This document shows, piece after piece, positions 46,306 to 55,146 of a stretch of 64,000 nucleotides of DNA. The translations under genes were made by a program, and so were the position numbers. The notes beneath the pieces were generated by a model, which saw nothing but the letters and a program-made list of their open reading frames with translations, searched no databases and was not told where the DNA came from. Position 1 is the first letter of the stretch, and each line of letters begins with the position of its first letter. The DNA comes from Pseudomonas sp. IPO3778 (GTDB taxonomy: Bacteria; Pseudomonadota; Gammaproteobacteria; Pseudomonadales; Pseudomonadaceae): NCBI RefSeq assembly GCF_013386825.1, contig NZ_JACARC010000039.1, positions 1 to 64,000 of the forward strand, written 5' to 3'.

Positions 46306-46403
46306 GCAGGAGCCAGCTTGCTCGCGAAGAACATCAACGATAACGCGCGCTGTCTGGATGCACGCGGTGTCCTTGCGTTTTTCGCGAGCAAGCTCGCTCC
46401 TAC
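46306..46403. repeat. REPIN (one arm degenerate)
   Basis: The left arm GCAGGAGCCAGCTTGCTCGC differs from the consensus at two positions; the right arm ending at 46403 is canonical. The spacer has catcaacgataacgcg, shared with 51166. Confidence 0.8.
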
Positions 46404-46413
46404 AGGGGGCGAA

Positions 46414-47250
46414 TCAGGGCAGCACGGTCCAGATGGCGAAACCGGCGTACCACAGCACGGCGGCGCGCAGCAGCAGTTCCCAGATTCGATCCAGGCTGTT
46501 GACGCCCTCGGCGCCCACCACCGGTGGCGGGATTTCAGCGGCCACCAGGCCGACCTTGTCCACCAGTTGCGCCGCCGTGATGTCCCAGCTCAGCAGTTCG
46601 TGGAGCATCACCCGGCCCACCGCCACAAAGTTGCCCACCAGGGCAAAACTGGCTGCCAGCAGGCGTACCGGCAGCCAGTCGAAGGCATGGCGCAATTGGC
46701 CCGCACGTTCTGCCACCAGCGGGTTCTGGCTGTTCTCGGTCGCCAGCGCCAGCAGCCGGTAGGCCAGGGCAGCCACCGGACCGAGCAGGAAGTACCAGAA
46801 AATCACCGCGAAGAAGCTTTGGTAGGCCTGCCACAACAGGTGGCCCTGGACCCGCTCCAGCAACTGCTCGCCACTGTCGGCGCTGATGCGCAGATCGCGC
46901 TCGGCCACATGCTCGGCCGCTTGCAGGTCACCCCGGCGCCAGGCATCCCGAAACGGTCCCAGCCCGGCCAATAGATCGCCACGGCCCAGGCTGTAGATCA
47001 CCACCAGCAAATGCACCGGCAGCGCCAACAGGCCATAAGCCACCGGCTCCAGTACCACCAGCAACAGCGCGAGCAAAGCCACCGGCAGCAGCACCAGCAA
47101 CGCGAGAATCAGCCATGGCCGTTTGCCCATACTCGGGCTCGATTCCAGCTTGGCCAGCTCCCGCAGCCAACCGCCATCACGTTGTATACGCTGACGCAAG
47201 GCCGAGAACTTCTCGATCCATACCGCCAGCACCAACACCAGAAAACTCAT
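46414..47250 (-). CDS. ampE: AmpE-family inner-membrane protein
   Basis: 278 residues starting in a 4-base overlap with ampD. Four membrane regions (near 3-14, 44-75, 145-170, 255-277) and the CobD/AmpE-type central helices (FFAVIFWYFLLGPVAALAYRL, HAFDWLPVRLLAASFALVGN). AmpE is linked to beta-lactamase regulation and peptidoglycan sensing through its operon with ampD, but its activity is not established. Confidence 0.9.
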   Translation of the reverse strand: MSFLVLVLAVWIEKFSALRQRIQRDGGWLRELAKLESSPSMGKRPWLILALLVLLPVALLALLLVVLEPVAYGLLALPVHLLVVIYSLGRGDLLAGLGPFRDAWRRGDLQAAEHVAERDLRISADSGEQLLERVQGHLLWQAYQSFFAVIFWYFLLGPVAALAYRLLALATENSQNPLVAERAGQLRHAFDWLPVRLLAASFALVGNFVAVGRVMLHELLSWDITAAQLVDKVGLVAAEIPPPVVGAEGVNSLDRIWELLLRAAVLWYAGFAIWTVLP

Positions 47251-47810
47251 TGTGCGTGTCCTCCATCCTGCAAGGCGCTGCGAAAGCGCGCCCAATCAAA
47301 AGCGGGTCCGGGATCGGTCTTGCGTCCCGGGGCGATATCGCTATGGCCACAAATGCGCTGGCGGGTAATGCCCGTGTACGCCACCAGCAACTGGCGCGTC
47401 AGGGCGATCAGGGATTGATACTGGGCATCGGTGAACGGCAGGTCGTCGGTGCCTTCCAGCTCGATCCCCAGGGAAAAGTCGTTACAGGTCTCACGGCCCT
47501 CGAAGCTCGATACGCCGGCATGCCACGCCCGGTCCCGGCACGAGACAAACTGCGTCACCGCGCCATCGCGCTCAATCAGAAAATGCGCAGAAACCCGTAG
47601 GTCGGCAATCCCCTCAAAGTAGGGATGTTCCGTGACATCCAGACGATTCTGGAAAAACTCATGCACCTTGCCGGTGGCGAATTGCGCAGGCGGCAGGCTG
47701 ATGTTGTGCACCACCAACAGGGAAATCTCGCCACCGGGGCGCTCGTTGAAGTTGGGCGAAGGGCAATGACGAATGCCCTGGCACCAACCGCTGGCGGGGT
47801 CCAACTGCAT
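47247..47810 (-). CDS. ampD: 1,6-anhydro-N-acetylmuramyl-L-alanine amidase AmpD
   Basis: 187 residues, the standard length, from MQLDPASGWCQG. Zinc ligands H35, H156 and D166 and catalytic K164 are in VVHNISLPP and HSDIAPGRKTDPG, at nearly the E. coli numbering. A cytoplasmic enzyme that cleaves the peptide from anhydro-muropeptides during wall recycling and thus limits AmpR activation of ampC. Confidence 0.96.
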   Translation of the reverse strand: MQLDPASGWCQGIRHCPSPNFNERPGGEISLLVVHNISLPPAQFATGKVHEFFQNRLDVTEHPYFEGIADLRVSAHFLIERDGAVTQFVSCRDRAWHAGVSSFEGRETCNDFSLGIELEGTDDLPFTDAQYQSLIALTRQLLVAYTGITRQRICGHSDIAPGRKTDPGPAFDWARFRSALQDGGHAQ

Positions 47811-47871
47811 ACAGGTTCCTTGAACGAGGCTGGGGTGACTCAGTATGCCGCGTTCCAGTGTCCGGTTGCGA

Positions 47872-50028
47872 TCACTTGGCGCGATGAAGTTGGCGCAGGT
47901 TGCCAATCACCGAGGCCAGGGCACGGTCGAACAGCAGCGCATCATCCAGGGTTCGTACCGCACCGCGCTTGAACTCCAGAGCCAGCTCGACCGGGCTTTT
48001 TTCCAAAACCTTGAGGCCGGTCCGATTGACAAAAATACAGGTATTGCCCGGCGCAATAATCGCCGCCAGCTTGCAACGCAGGGTGTTTTCAGGGTCTTCC
48101 TGGAACTCGACCCAGCAACCCACCCGCAATTGTCGGGCCTTGAGCAGGTCGGGGTCATCTTCCGGCAGGCTCACTGCAAGGGCCGGCGCATCCGGACTGA
48201 GCACGAATGCCTCGCGCACCTCGACCTGCGACAACCCAGGCTGCCCGTCGGCATTGCCCCGGAAAGACAGGACATGCAGGGTCTGCAACTGGGTGAAAAA
48301 TTCCCGGGTGATGAAAGGATCAAACGCCGCCCCGCTCAACCCGTCGCGCAGGGCCTTGAGCAAGCCGGGCAACTGCTCCAGCAAGTGCCGGCCCGCTTCG
48401 GTGTCTTCACTCAGGCCCACACTCCAGATCAACTCGTCCATGGTGCGCAACCCGGCCAGCCATTGCGGCGACTGTTCGCCATGCTTCAGGCAGGCCAGCA
48501 ACAGCACCTGGCTCCAGGCCTGTTGCAGGAACCGCACCACGACCTCGGGCAACACTTTGCCCAGCAGCCGCTGGTTGAGGGCCTCGGCCACGCGCTGACG
48601 GGCGATTTCGGTCCGGGCACGCCCTTCTTCGGCATCACGGGTACGCTGTTCCAGCAATTCGCTGCGCCGCCGCTCGTCATGGGTAAACGCCGTGAACTCC
48701 GTCAGCATCTGGGAAAAAATCGCCGGGTCATCCACAAAGTCATTCAACAACCGCTGCACCACCTGCTCGATATGCAGGTACAGGCTGTCGCGCTGATAGT
48801 CGTCGCGCCGACTCCAGCCCATGGCCGCCGTGGCAATTTCATTGAGCAGGCGCCGCGCCGGATGATTGGCGCGACTGAAAAAGCTCTTGTCCAGCACTGC
48901 CACTTTCAACATTGGAATCTGCAAGCGGGTGATCAGCGCCTTGAGCGACTCAGGCACCGTGGCGTCATCGAGAATGAACTCGAAGAGCATGGCGATCAGG
49001 TTGATCACATCCTCGTCCGCATCCTCGACCACCCGCGACTTGCCACTCTTGACGCTGACCCGGGTCAGCAATTGCTCAAGCTGGTTGCGCAGGTCGAAGT
49101 CATCCTCGACCTCTGGCGCAGGCACGTATTGCTGCAAATGGGAGAGCAGGCGCAGCAGATCACGGGTGGAGATGGGTTGGGTCTCGGCACTGGCCTCAAG
49201 GGTGGGCGCCACACTGCCGCGCACCGCCGACAGCAGCTCCTGCAACGCCGCAAAAACTTCCTGAGCGCTGTCGTCCGCTGGATGGCCGACGACGGGAGGG
49301 ACGTCTTCGGGTAAATCGGCGGCGACGGCACGCCGCGAGGGCACCGCCTTGAGTTCAGGCAGCACGCCGGTGGCGATCAGCAATTGATTGGCTTCGCCGT
49401 ACAACAGATCGGCGTCACTGAGGACGTATTTTTCGAACAGCTTGAGGATGATCAGCTTGACCCGGATCTCGACGCCAAGGTTGCGCCCCGCTTGCAGAAA
49501 GAACGCGCACAGCATCGCCGGGCCCAGGGGGTTGTCCCGATCATCCAGGCGCTTGTCGAGCAACGCGTTCAGGCGTGCGGTCAACTGCCCAAGGGCCAGG
49601 CCATCGCGGCGCAGTACCTTGCCCAGCATGGCCTCAAGGGCCACGGCTTTTTCCCGCTCGTCGCTGGAGCCACCCGGCACCGCCGCGTAGGACATTACCG
49701 GAGTCAGTTGCAGTTCACCGCGCTCTACGTTGCCAAGATTGGCAAACGCCTCGTAGAGCTGCTCCATAAAGCCGCGCTCGAAATTCTTGCGCTTGAGGCG
49801 CAAGTCGCGCATGGCTTCAAAGAAAATACCGTGGTCGACGTTGTTGCGGGTTTTGTCCGCCATTTCAAACAAGGTGTCGTCGGCGTTATCAAACAGCTCC
49901 TGCAAGCCCTGCTTGAGTTGCTGCGCGGCCCTGTCGCGGACCTGGAGCAACACCACCGGCAGGCAGGCGAGCGGCGAGGGTATCGCCCGTGCCTTATTGA
50001 TCGGCACCACCTTCCCGTCATTGTGCAT
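47872..50028 (-). CDS. DUF1631-family protein
   Basis: 718 residues from MHNDGKVVPINKAR after CAGGAGGCCAGG. DUF1631 spans nearly the full length: an N-terminal helical block (RDRAAQQLKQGLQELFDNADDTLFEMADK, read in parts), a low-complexity Pro/Glu linker around 260-300, and a C-terminal PilZ-like small domain near 640-700 (VGCWVEFQEDPENTLRCKLA, followed by FVNRTGLKVLEKS). A PilZ relationship would imply cyclic-di-GMP sensing, but the RxxxR and DxSxxG motifs are not evident. It is oriented away from nadC and upstream of ampDE, as I recall for P. aeruginosa. Function unknown. Confidence 0.8.
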   Translation of the reverse strand: MHNDGKVVPINKARAIPSPLACLPVVLLQVRDRAAQQLKQGLQELFDNADDTLFEMADKTRNNVDHGIFFEAMRDLRLKRKNFERGFMEQLYEAFANLGNVERGELQLTPVMSYAAVPGGSSDEREKAVALEAMLGKVLRRDGLALGQLTARLNALLDKRLDDRDNPLGPAMLCAFFLQAGRNLGVEIRVKLIILKLFEKYVLSDADLLYGEANQLLIATGVLPELKAVPSRRAVAADLPEDVPPVVGHPADDSAQEVFAALQELLSAVRGSVAPTLEASAETQPISTRDLLRLLSHLQQYVPAPEVEDDFDLRNQLEQLLTRVSVKSGKSRVVEDADEDVINLIAMLFEFILDDATVPESLKALITRLQIPMLKVAVLDKSFFSRANHPARRLLNEIATAAMGWSRRDDYQRDSLYLHIEQVVQRLLNDFVDDPAIFSQMLTEFTAFTHDERRRSELLEQRTRDAEEGRARTEIARQRVAEALNQRLLGKVLPEVVVRFLQQAWSQVLLLACLKHGEQSPQWLAGLRTMDELIWSVGLSEDTEAGRHLLEQLPGLLKALRDGLSGAAFDPFITREFFTQLQTLHVLSFRGNADGQPGLSQVEVREAFVLSPDAPALAVSLPEDDPDLLKARQLRVGCWVEFQEDPENTLRCKLAAIIAPGNTCIFVNRTGLKVLEKSPVELALEFKRGAVRTLDDALLFDRALASVIGNLRQLHRAK

Positions 50029-50251
50029 CCTGGCCTCCTGAAACGGCGGTATTCGATTCTGTGAAAGATCGGTGCAGCCACAGGGTGAACGTCCTGGGGA
50101 CCGCGAAAAACGGGCTATCACCGCGACGTCAAAGCTATGACGCCAATTGCAAGGCGCGAGATTATCTTGCAAATGGGGGCTGTTGCGCCAGCAAACTCTG
50201 TGATTGCCGTGTAAATGAGCACCGCTGGCTGCGTCAGCGGCATCTGCTGCC

Positions 50252-50281
50252 TTGGGTTCGGGCCCGCCCTGCCCCTATAAT
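50252..50281 (+). promoter_or_regulatory. Sigma70-type promoter of nadC
   Basis: -35 TTGGGT (50252-50257), 18-base spacer, -10 TATAAT (50276-50281), 27 bases before the nadC ATG. The perfect -10 makes this credible. Confidence 0.55.
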
Positions 50282-50308
50282 CCAGGCACTTTGTTTGTGG
50301 AGCCTGTT

Positions 50309-51157
50309 ATGCCCAATCTTCGCCTAGCCGACCTGACCGCTGAAATCGAAGCCAACGTGCGTCGCGCATTGCTGGAAGACATCGGCAGTGGGGATATCAC
50401 CGCACAACTGATCCCTGCCGAACGCCTGGCCAAGGCCACGATCATCACCCGTGATACCGCCGTTATCAGCGGTACCGCCTGGGTGGAGGCGGTGTTTCGT
50501 CAGCTGGACCCGCGCGTCGCCGTGCATTGGCAGGTGCGTGACGGCGAGCGGGTGAGCCCGAACCAGGCGCTTTTTCACCTGGAAGGCCCGGCCCGTTCGC
50601 TGCTCAGTGGCGAACGTTGCGCGCTGAATTTTCTGCAACTGCTGTCAGGCGTTGCCACCCGCGCCCAGTATTTGGCGGACTTTGTCGCCACAACCCAGGT
50701 CAAGCTGCTGGACACCCGCAAGACCCTGCCTGGCCTGCGCCTGGCGCAAAAGTACGCGGTGACCTGCGGCGGCTGCCACAACCACCGCATCGGCCTGTAC
50801 GACGCGTTCCTGATCAAGGAAAACCACATCGCAGCCTGTGGCGGCATTGCCCAGGCCATCAGCGCGGCCCACAAGATCGCCCCGGGCAAGCCGGTGGAAA
50901 TCGAAGTGGAAAGCCTGGAGGAACTGCGCGACGCATTGGCGGCGGGTGCCGACATCATCATGCTGGATGAGTTGAGCCTGGATGACATGCGCGAAGCCGT
51001 GCGCCTGAACGGCGGCAAGGCCAAGCTGGAAGCCAGCGGCGGGATTAACGAAAGCACCCTGCTGCCCATCGCTGAAACCGGGGTGGACTACATCTCCATC
51101 GGGGCGATGACCAAGGATGTGAAGGCGGTGGATTTGTCGATGCGGCTGAGTCTCTGA
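50309..51157 (+). CDS. nadC: Nicotinate-nucleotide pyrophosphorylase (carboxylating)
   Basis: 282 residues from [13 protein letters not shown]. It has the QPRTase motifs [58 protein letters not shown] and EASGGI, which bind quinolinate and PRPP. It makes nicotinate mononucleotide in de novo NAD synthesis. Confidence 0.97.
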   Translation: MPNLRLADLTAEIEANVRRALLEDIGSGDITAQLIPAERLAKATIITRDTAVISGTAWVEAVFRQLDPRVAVHWQVRDGERVSPNQALFHLEGPARSLLSGERCALNFLQLLSGVATRAQYLADFVATTQVKLLDTRKTLPGLRLAQKYAVTCGGCHNHRIGLYDAFLIKENHIAACGGIAQAISAAHKIAPGKPVEIEVESLEELRDALAAGADIIMLDELSLDDMREAVRLNGGKAKLEASGGINESTLLPIAETGVDYISIGAMTKDVKAVDLSMRLSL

Positions 51158-51165
51158 CAACACCT

Positions 51166-51263
51166 GTAGGAGCGAGCTTGCTCGCGAAGATCGTCAACGA
51201 TAACGCGAAAAACCTGATACCCCGCAGGGTCCTCAGGTTTTTCGCGAGCAAGCTCGCTCCTAC
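51166..51263. repeat. REPIN (paired REP palindromes)
   Basis: GTAGGAGCGAGCTTGCTCGC at 51166 and its complement ending at 51263. Inside is a second inverted pair, gaaaaacctga and tcaggttttt. The spacer includes cgtcaacgataacgcg. Confidence 0.88.
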
Positions 51264-51272
51264 AGTTACGTC

Positions 51273-51578
51273 TCAGATCGCGAGGTTATTCATCCCGCAG
51301 TACTCGTTCCAGTCCACACCCAGCACCTCGGCAGCCTCCTTGTGCAACGCCAGACGCGCGGCCTCGAACGCTTCGGGGGTAGAGGTGTACTTGAGGGTCA
51401 GCTCCCATGGCTGCAGGCCCTGGGCCTCGGCCTCATCCTCAAATGACCATTGGATCTGGTCCCTTTGATCATCGGCGCTCAGGTCCTTGATCTCATCCAG
51501 CAGTTCCGGCGACTCCGCAACGTACTTTTTGAGGGCTGCTTCGTGGCGCGCTTCCTGGGTCATTTCTTGTGTGGTCAT
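51273..51578 (-). CDS. Small conserved protein (DUF6388-like)
   Basis: 101 residues, acidic and helical (ARHEAALKKYVAESPELLDEI, SADDQRDQIQWSFEDEAEAQ), no signal or membrane segment. I recall similar proteins as DUF6388 in Pseudomonas; function unknown. It ends 10 bases from the REPIN. Confidence 0.65.
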   Translation of the reverse strand: MTTQEMTQEARHEAALKKYVAESPELLDEIKDLSADDQRDQIQWSFEDEAEAQGLQPWELTLKYTSTPEAFEAARLALHKEAAEVLGVDWNEYCGMNNLAI

Positions 51579-51714
51579 GTCGTTCTCTTAGATCGAGGAA
51601 TGGGGATGCATCTGGGTCATCAAGGTCGCGCAGATACAAAAGAACAGGCATGAATACCGGTTCGTCTGGCCTTCAGAACCATTCTGGGATCATCTGAAAA
51701 CTGTGTTGCCTTTT

Positions 51715-51787
51715 TGCCCGAGACAGGAATCGAACCTGCGACCTTCGCGTTACGAGTGCGCTGCTCTACCGGCTGAGCTACACGGGC
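51715..51787 (-). tRNA. tRNA-Thr (anticodon CGT)
   Basis: A 73-base cloverleaf read on the minus strand: acceptor GCCCGTG pairs with CTCGGGC (one mismatch), D-arm GTAGCTCAGCCGGTAGAGC, anticodon loop CTCGTAA, T-arm GGTTCGATTCC. The CCA end is not encoded. This tRNA borders the variable pilin locus in P. aeruginosa. Confidence 0.93.
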
Positions 51788-51826
51788 GGTGGGCTAAAGC
51801 TAGCACTGCCTTGGACGTCCGGCAAC

Positions 51827-53236
51827 TCACTGCTTTTCGAGGGCAATCACACCCTGCACCCAAAAGCGTGGCTGCAGGTGACCATTGCTCAGGGTCATGT
51901 AATGCTCGCTACGCTCCGTGAGGCGGGGCACGTCACGAATCGCGACGAACACCAGCAAGCCGACGGCCGCGACACTCGCGGCGATCCAGGCGCCGTACAC
52001 CCTCGGCGCCGGGGCGACGGGTGGAGTTCGCCACACATGCAACGCCATCAGCCATCCGGCCACCAGCGCCAGCCAGAGTTGCGAAACCGGCATCACGATC
52101 ACCCCATCCACCTGGGCCTGGGTCAGCGCACCGATCAACGAAGCAAACAGGCACAGCCGTAGCAGATCCACCGGCGCCAACGACAACGCACGCTCACGCA
52201 ATACCCCCACGGTTGCCCAACCCGCCCACGCAACCAGCGCGATCACACCCAGCGTGGACGGCACCCCCCATTCGCTGGCCCACTGCAGAATCGCCTGGTG
52301 AGGGTGAGCAGCAATGTCGTTGGCAATATCGGCGAAATGCATCGGCCCGAAGCCCAGCCAAGGCCGCTCAAGAATCATGTTCCAGGCCTGCCACCAGATA
52401 GGGCCACGCCCTGACAGGCTGGTCGTCAGGCGATCGACGGCACCGTTGGAAATCTCAATCCCCAGGTAACCTGCCAGCACGGAGAAGATCAACTCATACA
52501 GCAACAATCCACAGGCCAGCGCCGCCGCCTGCCAGGCCACCCAGCGTCGCCCCGGAGGCCCCAAAAACACCAGCAAGGAGCCGGCGACGCCCATACCGAG
52601 CCACGTGCCTCGGGTCCCCCCGCTGATCGCGATCAGCCACCAGACGCAGAGCAGCGCAAACACCATTGCCCGCGCCGTACGTGAGACATATGAAAGCAGC
52701 AAGGGAAGTGCGAGCAGCGGCAGGGTGAAGGTCTGGAATTGCCCGTAGAAACGCTTGTTGGAAAATCCGGACAACAGCAAATCGGTATTCAAGACCGTTT
52801 CGCCGCTGGTAAACGCGAGGACACCGGCATACAGGTATTGAATACTTTTGATCAGGCACAGTAACAGCACGAATAGAATCAAGACGCGATCCAGGGGCTC
52901 GTCCCCCTTGCGCCTGACCCGGCTGAAAGCAACGGCAATGGCACTGCAGCTGATTGCCAGCGCCAGTTCGGTCAAGGCCCAAAGTGGCTGATGGGCCAAC
53001 GCTGCCGACACCAGGCCGAACGCTCCAATCAGCGCCAGCCCCAGCGACGTCGGTCTATCGACGCAGCGCTCCAGTCGCGGCAAGCACAGCCCATACACCA
53101 CCGCGCACAGCGCCACCGATACCTGCACCACACGTTGCCAGTCATGGCTACTGAAAGGCGCGCAAATAGCCAGGGTCAGCAAACACATAACCACCACGAG
53201 GAATGTGCTCCCCCGCTGCTGAACGGACAACGTCAT
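51827..53236 (-). CDS. O-antigen-ligase-like membrane protein, probable pilin glycosyltransferase (TfpO/PglL type)
   Basis: 469 residues from the ATG after GTAGAGG; a TTG two codons earlier is too close to that site. About ten to twelve membrane helices. The Wzy_C ligase signature is present: SGRGPIWWQAW at 275-285, RPWLGFG, then the periplasmic HPHQAILQW at 311-319, whose histidine is essential in WaaL, PglL and TfpO. In P. aeruginosa group I strains tfpO lies between pilA and tRNA-Thr, the same position as here, and transfers one O-antigen unit to the C-terminal Ser of PilA. The role is inferred from motif plus location; a general O-antigen ligase is the alternative. Confidence 0.75.
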   Translation of the reverse strand: MTLSVQQRGSTFLVVVMCLLTLAICAPFSSHDWQRVVQVSVALCAVVYGLCLPRLERCVDRPTSLGLALIGAFGLVSAALAHQPLWALTELALAISCSAIAVAFSRVRRKGDEPLDRVLILFVLLLCLIKSIQYLYAGVLAFTSGETVLNTDLLLSGFSNKRFYGQFQTFTLPLLALPLLLSYVSRTARAMVFALLCVWWLIAISGGTRGTWLGMGVAGSLLVFLGPPGRRWVAWQAAALACGLLLYELIFSVLAGYLGIEISNGAVDRLTTSLSGRGPIWWQAWNMILERPWLGFGPMHFADIANDIAAHPHQAILQWASEWGVPSTLGVIALVAWAGWATVGVLRERALSLAPVDLLRLCLFASLIGALTQAQVDGVIVMPVSQLWLALVAGWLMALHVWRTPPVAPAPRVYGAWIAASVAAVGLLVFVAIRDVPRLTERSEHYMTLSNGHLQPRFWVQGVIALEKQ

Positions 53237-53322
53237 CGGCAACCTCTACTTCCTTGTGGCGGATAGGGAGCGGTTTACGCACGCACTGTCCATTGTTGCG
53301 TAAACAGTAGACGAGCTTGCTA

Positions 53323-53736
53323 TCAGGCGCCGCCGGAGGCACAACCTTTGGCAGCGTATTGGTCTTCTGCGGTGGTGGTGCACTTCCAGCCGGTCGTGGC
53401 ACTGCGGGTCAAGGTGATGCTCTTGCCCAGGACGGGCGCGGGCGCATCGAGGATTTCGCAGGCAATCGTGCCCACGCCAGTGGCGACGTCACCGGTCACC
53501 TCAATCTTGCAATTGGCCGTTGGACTGGTCCCGCCCACCAACGCCAGGGTCGGCGGCGTACCTTGGTTCAGGGTGTCTTCAAAGCCCGCTTTCAATGCGG
53601 AGATTTCCGCCAGCCCCGCGGTGAACTTGGCCTTGGCCTGGTGCTTGGTGTACATGGGCAGGCCGATGGTGGCCAAAATGCCGATGATCGCCACGACGAT
53701 CAACAATTCGATCAAGGTAAAGCCTTTCTGACGCAT
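53323..53736 (-). CDS. pilA: Type IV pilin PilA
   Basis: 137 residues. Class III leader MRQKG, cleavage before FTLIELLIVVAIIG with Glu5 of the mature protein (E10), then the N-terminal helix. The globular part holds four cysteines (C76, C93, C119, C132); C119-C132 would close the C-terminal D-loop. The end KGCASGGA places a serine (S134) next to the last Cys, reminiscent of TfpO-target pilins. The ribosome site is CTGGAGAG. Substrate of PilD; divergent from pilC. Confidence 0.9.
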   Translation of the reverse strand: MRQKGFTLIELLIVVAIIGILATIGLPMYTKHQAKAKFTAGLAEISALKAGFEDTLNQGTPPTLALVGGTSPTANCKIEVTGDVATGVGTIACEILDAPAPVLGKSITLTRSATTGWKCTTTAEDQYAAKGCASGGA

Positions 53737-53937
53737 CACATTCACTCTCCAGAATAGAACCTGTCGCAAGGCGCATCCTGCACCCCGTCTCGGTAACCGC
53801 GCCAGTGTACTCACCCCGGCGCAGCCAATCCTGCCCAAGAAGCACAAACTGACATTTTTTCGCGCAAGGCGGCCCCGCCCGAATCCGCCACCTGACTAAG
53901 CTATAAATCTTCCACTATCTGTGTGCGGAACCGAGAA
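53737..53937. other. pilA-pilC divergent region; expected pilB is absent
   Basis: 201 bp holding both promoters (a TATAAA-like element at 53901-53906 for pilC). In Pseudomonas the pilB ATPase gene of about 1.7 kb normally lies here at the start of pilBCD. There is no Walker box or other trace of it. Confidence 0.75.
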
Positions 53938-55146
53938 ATGAAAGATGTATCAGCGATCTATGCCTGGGAAGGTGTCAACCGCAACGGGCGCAAAGTGTCT
54001 GGAGAAACCAGCGGTCACAATCCGGCACTGATCAAGACGCTGCTGCGCCAGCAAGGGATCAATCCAGGGCGCATACGGAAAAAATCCGCGAGTTGGCCCC
54101 GCTTCACGTCGCCGGTCAAACCCACGGAGATCGCCCTCTTCACACGCCAATTGGCCACGCTGCTAAGGGCCGGTATCGCGCTTTTACAAGCGCTGGATAT
54201 TATCGCCGAAGGCGTCGACAACCGGCATATGCGTGCCCTGGTACAAGGCCTGAAGCAGGAAATAGCCGCCGGCAGTAGCCTGGCTGTTGCCTTGCAGAAG
54301 CAACCACGCTACTTCGATGAGTTGTACTGCAACCTGATTGCGGCGGGGGAACAGGCCGGCGCACTCGAAGCACTGCTGGAGCGGGTCGCCACCCACCTGG
54401 AAAAAAGCGAACGGCTGAAAGCCCGAATCAAAAAGGCCATGACCTACCCCATGACGGTACTGGCAGTCGCCACCGCTGTCAGCGCCATCCTACTGATTCA
54501 CGTTGTGCCCCAGTTCCAGGGCCTGTTTGCCGGCGTCGATGGGCAACTGCCGGGCTTTACCCTGGGGGTCATCAGCCTGTCGGAGTTCGTGCAGCAAAAC
54601 GGGTGGGGGCTGATTTTGGCCGCAGGGACCGGTTTCGCGGGGCTGCGCAAAGCCTATCGCTCATCGACAGGCTTTCGTCACTGGCTCGATGCCCGTTTGT
54701 TGAAAGCCCCGGTGGCAGGCACACTGCTGAAAAAATCGGCCGTCGCGCGCTATGCCCGCACGCTATCAACCACATTTGCGGCTGGAGTACCGCTGGTACA
54801 AGCATTGGACTCCGTGGCTGGGGCCACGGGCAATGGGCTATTCAAACAGGCAATCAATCGTATGCGCCACGACGTAGCAACCGGAACCCAATTGAATGAA
54901 TCCATGGCCGCAAGCGGGCTGTTTCCAGGCATGGCGATTCAAATGACCGCTATCGGCGAGGAGTCGGGCACGCTGGACAACATGCTGGAAAAAGTCGCCA
55001 GCCACTACGAGACCGACGTCGATAACCTGGTGGATAACCTCACCAGCCTGATGGAGCCGCTGATCATGGTGGTACTCGGCGGCATCGTCGGGGCCTTGGT
55101 GCTCGCGATGTACCTGCCGATCTTCCAGCTCGGTACGGCCTTTTGA
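53938..55146 (+). CDS. pilC: Type IV pilus inner-membrane platform protein PilC
   Basis: 402 residues from MKDVSAIYAWEG; a GTG 15 bases upstream is possible. T2SS_F domain is duplicated: first copy about 65-185 (LFTRQLATLLRAGIALLQAL), second about 270-390 (RYARTLSTTFAAGVPLVQALD), with three membrane helices (near 170, 220, 375). It anchors the pilus motor ATPases. It looks intact even though pilB is missing. Confidence 0.94.
   Translation: MKDVSAIYAWEGVNRNGRKVSGETSGHNPALIKTLLRQQGINPGRIRKKSASWPRFTSPVKPTEIALFTRQLATLLRAGIALLQALDIIAEGVDNRHMRALVQGLKQEIAAGSSLAVALQKQPRYFDELYCNLIAAGEQAGALEALLERVATHLEKSERLKARIKKAMTYPMTVLAVATAVSAILLIHVVPQFQGLFAGVDGQLPGFTLGVISLSEFVQQNGWGLILAAGTGFAGLRKAYRSSTGFRHWLDARLLKAPVAGTLLKKSAVARYARTLSTTFAAGVPLVQALDSVAGATGNGLFKQAINRMRHDVATGTQLNESMAASGLFPGMAIQMTAIGEESGTLDNMLEKVASHYETDVDNLVDNLTSLMEPLIMVVLGGIVGALVLAMYLPIFQLGTAF

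Noticed and set aside
53737-53937. A degraded pilB between pilA and pilC
   Set aside because: The interval is only 201 bp, contains promoter-like AT-rich text and no Walker, His or Asp box fragments in any frame.
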